Of a stretch of 64,000 bases of DNA, positions 59,845-64,000 are shown piece after piece. Below the pieces are notes generated by a model, which was given only the letters and a program-made list of their open reading frames with translations, searched no databases and was not told where the DNA came from. The translations under genes and the position numbers were made by a program. Position 1 is the first letter of the stretch; each line of letters opens with the position of its first letter. Source of the DNA: Stentor roeselii (Eukaryota > Ciliophora > Heterotrichea > Heterotrichida > Stentoridae); contig RSEH01000215.1 of the NCBI GenBank assembly GCA_006503475.1, positions 20,039 to 84,038 of the forward strand, given 5' to 3'.

Positions 59845-60483
59845 ATGATCACACCTGTCGCTCCTGCTTACTCGATTGGAAAGGCGAGTATTAAAAGGTT
59901 CTACAAGGAGACAGTACCAGGACCTTCTGATTATGATACTTTCAACTATCCACGAGGGTCTTTACCAGCTTATTCCTTTAACCGAACACCTCGAAAAATC
60001 CACGAACTCTCTCCAAACCCAGGTCCAGGAAAATACCTTCCAGACACTTTATCTTACCCAAAAGGTCTAACAATCCCTAAAAGTCCAAGAGCCTTAAGCA
60101 GCATCAGATACATGTCACCAGGTCCAGGCGATTACAACTACGAACTAAGCAGTTCTCGTTATAAATACAGCATAAGCAAGGCAAAGTGCAGATCACAGCT
60201 AATGACTGACAGTCCAGGACCTGGTCACTATTCTCCAAATTTAGACCTGAAAGACGAAGGGTCTCCTAGAATAAAATTCAATACTCAACGTCGAATGCCC
60301 CGAGAAAGTTTTATAACGCCAGCCCCAGGACAGTACCAGCTGCCAAGTCTTGATAAGACACCAGGGTACTCTTTTGCTAAAGCGACTCATGTCAGGAAAT
60401 CTTCTCCGGCTCCAGGTCCTGGAAGTTATCTTACTCCACTAAATATGATTGGAGTGGCTTCTGGAAGAAGACTTATTGATTAG
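59845..60483 (+). CDS. SHIPPO (STPGR) repeat protein, ODF3/CIMAP-like
   Basis: 212 aa with five to six PGPxxY-type repeats spaced by about 30-35 residues: VPGPSDYDTF, NPGPGKYLPD, SPGPGDYNYE, SPGPGHYSPN, APGQYQLP and APGPGSYLTP, with intervening YSF/YSI segments. This is the pattern of ODF3/CIMAP (SHIPPO) proteins, which associate with ciliary or sperm-tail microtubules. No membrane segment or signal peptide. Length is shorter than animal ODF3 (about 250 aa). Confidence 0.93.
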   Translation: MITPVAPAYSIGKASIKRFYKETVPGPSDYDTFNYPRGSLPAYSFNRTPRKIHELSPNPGPGKYLPDTLSYPKGLTIPKSPRALSSIRYMSPGPGDYNYELSSSRYKYSISKAKCRSQLMTDSPGPGHYSPNLDLKDEGSPRIKFNTQRRMPRESFITPAPGQYQLPSLDKTPGYSFAKATHVRKSSPAPGPGSYLTPLNMIGVASGRRLID

Positions 60484-60798
60484 AATGTAAAAATTAAGAA
60501 AGTTTAGATAGAGCTTTAGAAGATGAAAATTTCCTAATTTTGTTAGAAAAGGTGAATGATTTGAAAGGCTTTAGAATATTTTAATTTTCTTGGTTTTTTA
60601 AAATTTTTACTTTGAACCTTTAAAGTTCTATCTTCCCTCTGAAGTTTTAATTATGACAACCTTTAAACTGACTGAAATTCAAAGCTTGATAAATAACTCA
60701 AGCAATCAGGCTAAAATCACTAAAATAAAGGTATTAATCTAAACTTTCTCAAACATCTAAACCAATCCACGCCCATTTCATTATTTTTTCCAGAAATA
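60484..60798. other. Intergenic, mostly empty
   Basis: AT-rich. A 29-codon open frame at 60653-60742 starts in a weak context and has no support. A T-rich stretch ending CAG at 60793 resembles a conventional 3' splice site, but no in-frame upstream exon fits. The HSF-like gene starts at 60799. Confidence 0.4.
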
Positions 60799-61278
60799 AT
60801 GTTATCTAATCCCAGCGCACCCGAGGAATGGCCGGCCCCATCATATGAAGAGCTTCAAGAACGTCTAAGAAGTGATTCCTTATCCTCAGTGATTTCATGG
60901 TCAGAAAACACTTGCACAATAACAAACCCAAAAGAATTCAAGTCTTCAATTTTACCAAAAGTCTTAAAAATCAAGAATTTCGAAGTTTTTTGCAAAGTTC
61001 TAAAAAAACTCAAAATAAAATTCCGGAAATCTTCTAAAAAAATTTCTCTTTCCTTCAGCCAGGAAGAAAACGGGAACTACTGTAAAAAGCTTCACAAGTT
61101 CATCGACGAGATCGAGGATAGAAACGAGAGACTTTTCGAGCGAATAAAAAGAGTGCAGCAAAAACTTCAGCACGTCTTTAAAATCAACCAAAAAATGCAA
61201 AAAATACTGAAACAAGACCAGAACTGTCCAGAGGATCAAGATTTCCTCGAGTATTTTACTGATTATAAAATTGAATAA
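60799..61278 (+). CDS. Mini HSF-like DNA-binding protein with coiled coil
   Basis: 159 aa. Residues about 14-80 resemble the heat-shock factor DNA-binding domain: VISWSENTCTITNPKEFKSSILPKVLKIKNFEVFCKVLKKLKIKFRK follows the order W-S...F...ILPK.FK..N..SF.RQLN.YGF.K of HSFs, although the recognition helix diverges (FCKVLKKL for FVRQLN). A coiled coil (about 100-145) stands where HR-A/B trimerisation repeats normally are. There is no activation domain, so it is far shorter than typical HSFs. Its TAA stop is directly followed by the ATG of the PP2C gene. Family call is by motif order, moderate confidence. Confidence 0.7.
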   Translation: MLSNPSAPEEWPAPSYEELQERLRSDSLSSVISWSENTCTITNPKEFKSSILPKVLKIKNFEVFCKVLKKLKIKFRKSSKKISLSFSQEENGNYCKKLHKFIDEIEDRNERLFERIKRVQQKLQHVFKINQKMQKILKQDQNCPEDQDFLEYFTDYKIE

Positions 61279-62562
61279 ATGGGAAACTGCATGTCTCGTC
61301 CTTCTCCCAAGACTGAGGCTGTCAGTAATGCTTAGAAAGCTCTGGAGTACTTGAATCAAGTCAGTCTTAACGTGGCTCAAAGAAACTCATCAGGGAAGAT
61401 AACAAGTCATAAAAAGATGAGACTTTCTCTTCCAAGTCCTTCAAGTCAAAGTTTTTCTGAGGTCAACTCTTCCCGACCGTTTAAAATTTCAGCTTGCACC
61501 CTGCCCGGCCTTTTGACAACTGGAGAAGACAAACCTTGCCAAGACTCTTTCTTCTTTACTACCTATCAAGACATGCTTTTATGCGCAGTCTTCGACGGGC
61601 ATGGCCCCGTCGGCGAGTCAGTCTCAAGTGAAGCAAGTTCTTTCATTTCAAACTACTTCAAATCAAATGCAGAGTCCTTCCAAAGCGACCCAAAAGAATT
61701 TTTATCCAAAATGTTAGAAGCCTGTGACAAGTCCCTCCTTGAGTCATCATTGGACATTGACTTTTCAGGTTCAACAGCAGCGATTCTGCTTTTATGTCAA
61801 GATTCGATTCACACTGCAGGACTTGGCGATTCCAGAGCGATTTTAGCGACCTTGGCTGAAATGTCCTTCGCCCTTCCTGCTCAGAAAAATAAATACTGCA
61901 GGACTTGGCCTGTTTCACGTGTTTTGAAGCCTATTCCGCTTACTGTGGACCAGAAGCCGAATCACTCTGAAGAGTTTTTGAGGATCAGGAAGGCTGGAGG
62001 ACGGGTGGAACGTGTTAGGGATATTTGTGGAAATCAAATAGGACCGTTTAGAGTCTGGCTTCAGGGCCAGGACTACCCTGGTCTTGCCATGAGCAGGTCT
62101 TTGGGGGATAGGGTTGGGAAGAGTGTTGGAGTGATTTCGACGCCGGTTTATCATTATTTTACAAGATATCATCAAAGTGACCAGTTCATTGTTATCGCTT
62201 CTGATGGGGTCTGGGATGTCTTTGAAAATATGGAAGTTGTTAATTTTGTTGAGTGGTTTAAGGATAAGAGTCAGGAAGAAAGCTTTGATTTTAAATACCC
62301 TGCAAGATGTGATAATTCTAATGTTTCTAGATTGCTTTGTGAAGAGGCGAGACTTAGATGGTTTGGGTTGGTGGAAATGGAAGATATACATATTGATGAT
62401 ATTACTTGTGTGGTTATTGACTTTAGTACTGGAGGGGATTTGGATAGGGTTGTTGATAGGAATGAGAGGAATGTTAGTGCTTTTAGGACTATTGTTAGAC
62501 CTGCGGAACGGAGTGATGATGAACCTGGGATGGATGAAGACATTCCCAAAACCAGCGACTAA
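61279..62562 (+). CDS. PP2C (PPM-type) phosphatase with myristoylation signal
   Basis: About 422 aa. The first exon, ATG at 61279, encodes MGNCMSRPSPKTEA, an N-myristoylation and palmitoylation signal. A 15-nt intron (61321-61335) then joins it to KALEYLNQVSLNV. The catalytic domain has CAVFDGHGPVGE (metal-binding Asp), GLGDSRAIL, MSRSLGD, IASDGVWDVF and DDITCVVID. PP2C enzymes remove phosphate from Ser/Thr using Mn2+/Mg2+; the lipid anchor predicts plasma or ciliary membrane location. The upstream HSF-like gene ends at 61278, so there is no intergenic base. Confidence 0.93.
61321..61335 (+). other. 15-nt spliceosomal intron
   Basis: GTCAGTAATGCTTAG, phase 0, ending in in-frame TAG. It joins the MGNC membrane-targeting exon to the PP2C body. 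Confidence 0.85.
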
Positions 62563-62715
62563 AAACACAAATTTCTATAAATTTCTTCATACATTAAAAA
62601 CCCCTTCATTAAAACCAATCCCTCAAAAACCCCAAACAAATTTTAAAAGCCCTTTTCTCCTCCTTCCTCTTTCTATCCATAATTTTAAACCAAGATACAA
62701 TCTCCCGAATAAAAA

Positions 62716-63609
62716 ATGGATAGAAAACAGTCATCAAAGCGAAAAAACCCTTCCTCTAAAGTAATAAAGCAACTCAAGGTAACATCAAACTGCCCAAAAT
62801 GTTTAGAACCCTTCACAACGCAAGACCATTTCTGCGAATGTCAAACAGGAATAATAAACATCGGGAACTCCTGCTACATCAGTTCAGTCTTCCAGGCAAT
62901 CTCCGAGCTTCAAGTCTTTTCATCTCTAAACCCAGAAGGTAACTTTTTCTCTCTTTTAACTCAGCTTTCAAGTCACTCATCAACTCCCCTGGTGCCAGAC
63001 TTGGCGTTAGAAGAGCTGAAAGACCTCTGGACACATGAAAACATGCAAGAAGACGCTTTTGAATTTTTAATGACTCTTCTTCCTCTTCTTGAAAGTTCGA
63101 AGTTCGAATTCGAGTTCGTGAGTTACAAGTACTGCGAAATCTGTCATTTTTCTTATGACCCTGTGATTGAAGAGGACTACGCCTTTAACATGAACTTGGC
63201 CGACAAGGCAGTTCAAGGCCTTCAGGAACAGGTCACTGGAATTGTTGAACCTGTTGATGAAGTTTGTGAAAATTGTGGAAAAGGATTTTTGAGTAAGTTG
63301 AGAACTGTGACTAAAGAACCTGAAATTTTCATGGTGCGCGTCATGAGGTTCCAGGTTAACCAGAAGACTGGAAAATTAGGAAAGATTTGGACTAAGGTGT
63401 TACTGCCTGAAAGACTGAAAATTGGAAATAAGGAATACTTGTTGAATGTTGTTGTTCTGCATAAGAGTAAAGCTCTTAACTATGGACACTACATGGTCTA
63501 CCTGCATAAGAAGAAAGTCATTATTGATGATGAGAAGGTTTTTTATAACAAACCACTGAAAATGGACAGTTCTTATTTTTATATAGCTTTTTATGTTATG
63601 AATAATTAA
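62716..63609 (+). CDS. Compact USP-family deubiquitinase
   Basis: 297 aa, small for a USP. The Cys box is GNSCYISSVFQAI (nucleophile at about residue 53, usual GNTCYLNSVLQ). The His box is NYGHYMVYL (about 254-262). Two CxxC pairs (YCEICH and CENCG) fit the zinc-binding fingers. An N-terminal CPKC...CEC cluster precedes the catalytic core. It should cleave ubiquitin from substrates. Nothing recognisable is present outside the catalytic core, so substrate choice may depend on partners. Start context CGAATAAAAAATG. Confidence 0.88.
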   Translation: MDRKQSSKRKNPSSKVIKQLKVTSNCPKCLEPFTTQDHFCECQTGIINIGNSCYISSVFQAISELQVFSSLNPEGNFFSLLTQLSSHSSTPLVPDLALEELKDLWTHENMQEDAFEFLMTLLPLLESSKFEFEFVSYKYCEICHFSYDPVIEEDYAFNMNLADKAVQGLQEQVTGIVEPVDEVCENCGKGFLSKLRTVTKEPEIFMVRVMRFQVNQKTGKLGKIWTKVLLPERLKIGNKEYLLNVVVLHKSKALNYGHYMVYLHKKKVIIDDEKVFYNKPLKMDSSYFYIAFYVMNN

Positions 63610-64000
63610 GTATCGAATGACTCATGATAAGCTACTTGAAATAACTGCCTTATTTAAGGATTATTGTGCTGTGAAGTGGTTTTAGCGTCTTAATAGTTAA
63701 GAAATTATTAAAACATCGCAGTATTATGTTCACTACTTTTACTATAAACTAATATTTTTTAGAGGATTTTAATCCAGACTACTCACAAGACGATAAATTT
63801 AAGTTTCGTCATTTCACAGGTGAACAAAAAGTAATCTTCTTCATCCAATATGAATATAAATTTTCGATGAGTTAAAGACATCACTAATCTGGCCATCTTT
63901 CAACAATTTTTGTATATCCAATTCTTTCAGAGGTAGATGCGTTATTGAAATGATTTTCCTACAATTTAAAATATGGTCTCAAGATTTGATTAATATAGTA
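63610..64000. other. Intergenic tail of window, no gene seen
   Basis: AT-rich sequence after the deubiquitinase stop. No supported frame on either strand; a gene may begin beyond the window edge. Confidence 0.45.

Noticed and set aside
60653-60793. Small upstream exon (60653-60730) plus a 63-nt conventional intron ending in a pyrimidine-rich CAG
   Set aside because: After splicing the frame hits TAA at once and does not join the HSF-like frame; all secure introns here are 15 nt.
61915-62568. Long antisense open frame opposite PP2C
   Set aside because: It lies opposite conserved catalytic motifs and carries no recognisable domain; it is a by-product of codon bias.
1-64000. CRISPR array, transposon or phage content
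   Set aside because: There are no regularly spaced repeats, transposase, integrase or terminal inverted repeats; the only tandem array is the 70-bp repeat at 30137-30347.

Overview
The window looks like macronuclear DNA of a heterotrich ciliate, most likely Stentor or a close relative. (i) Genes are packed tightly on both strands. (ii) All recognisable products are eukaryotic: INTS3, SKP1, PPP6C, PPP2R3C, TMEM161, SHIPPO-repeat and axonemal dynein light chain domain proteins. (iii) Nine reading-frame breaks coincide with 15-nt GT...AG introns. (iv) TAA, TAG and TGA all act as stops and Trp is TGG, so the code is standard. That fits Stentor, not Blepharisma, which reads UGA as Trp. The taxon is inferred from these features; I ran no search.

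Layout. 1-9166 (minus strand): the N-terminus of a protein disulfide isomerase, a 1337-aa TmcB-like PAS membrane protein, and a 1419-aa NACHT-HEAT protein. 9180-15808 (plus): PP6 catalytic subunit, a Ras-like GTPase, an MFS transporter, and an axonemal dynein light chain domain/EF-hand protein with one unresolved frame break. 16071-23749: two unknown proteins, TMEM161, a voltage-sensor-like nucleotidyl cyclase, a membrane thioredoxin-fold protein and a small gene. 23975-31727: INTS3, an RRM-like protein, peroxisomal catalase, an unknown protein, a 3 x 70-bp tandem repeat and PPP2R3C. 31879-44181: a coiled-coil protein, a CorA-like channel, a tyrosine phosphatase, a mitochondrial carrier, a four-TM protein, a lipidated mini-protein, an ML-domain-like secreted protein, a 1039-aa TPR protein and SKP1. 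45001-53492: cyclic-nucleotide phosphodiesterase, an MGC coiled-coil protein, a MORN protein, a small gene and a plasma-membrane Ca2+ ATPase. 53693-63609: unknown or ciliary proteins, a DHHC palmitoyltransferase, a SHIPPO-repeat protein, a mini HSF-like protein directly abutting a PP2C phosphatase, and a ubiquitin protease. I see no tRNA, rRNA, transposon or CRISPR array.

Themes. Signalling genes are frequent: a cyclase and a phosphodiesterase, PP6, a PP2A B'' subunit, PTP, PP2C, Ras and PMCA. Axonemal or cortical genes are also frequent: dynein light chain domain, PPP2R3C, SHIPPO, axonemal-repeat-like and MORN proteins. Four genes start MGC or MGN, predicting N-myristoylation plus palmitoylation, and a DHHC enzyme lies in the same window. 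Some spacers are extreme: 13, 18 and 32 nt between divergent start codons, a 4-nt overlap of convergent stop codons, and a TAA-ATG junction with no spacer.

Genome-scale signals: a TATAAATG/AATAAATG-like sequence lies at or within a few bases of most start codons; 5' flanks are nearly G-free on the sense strand while 3' flanks are C-poor; and coding regions alternate in blocks of C-ending and T-ending codons.
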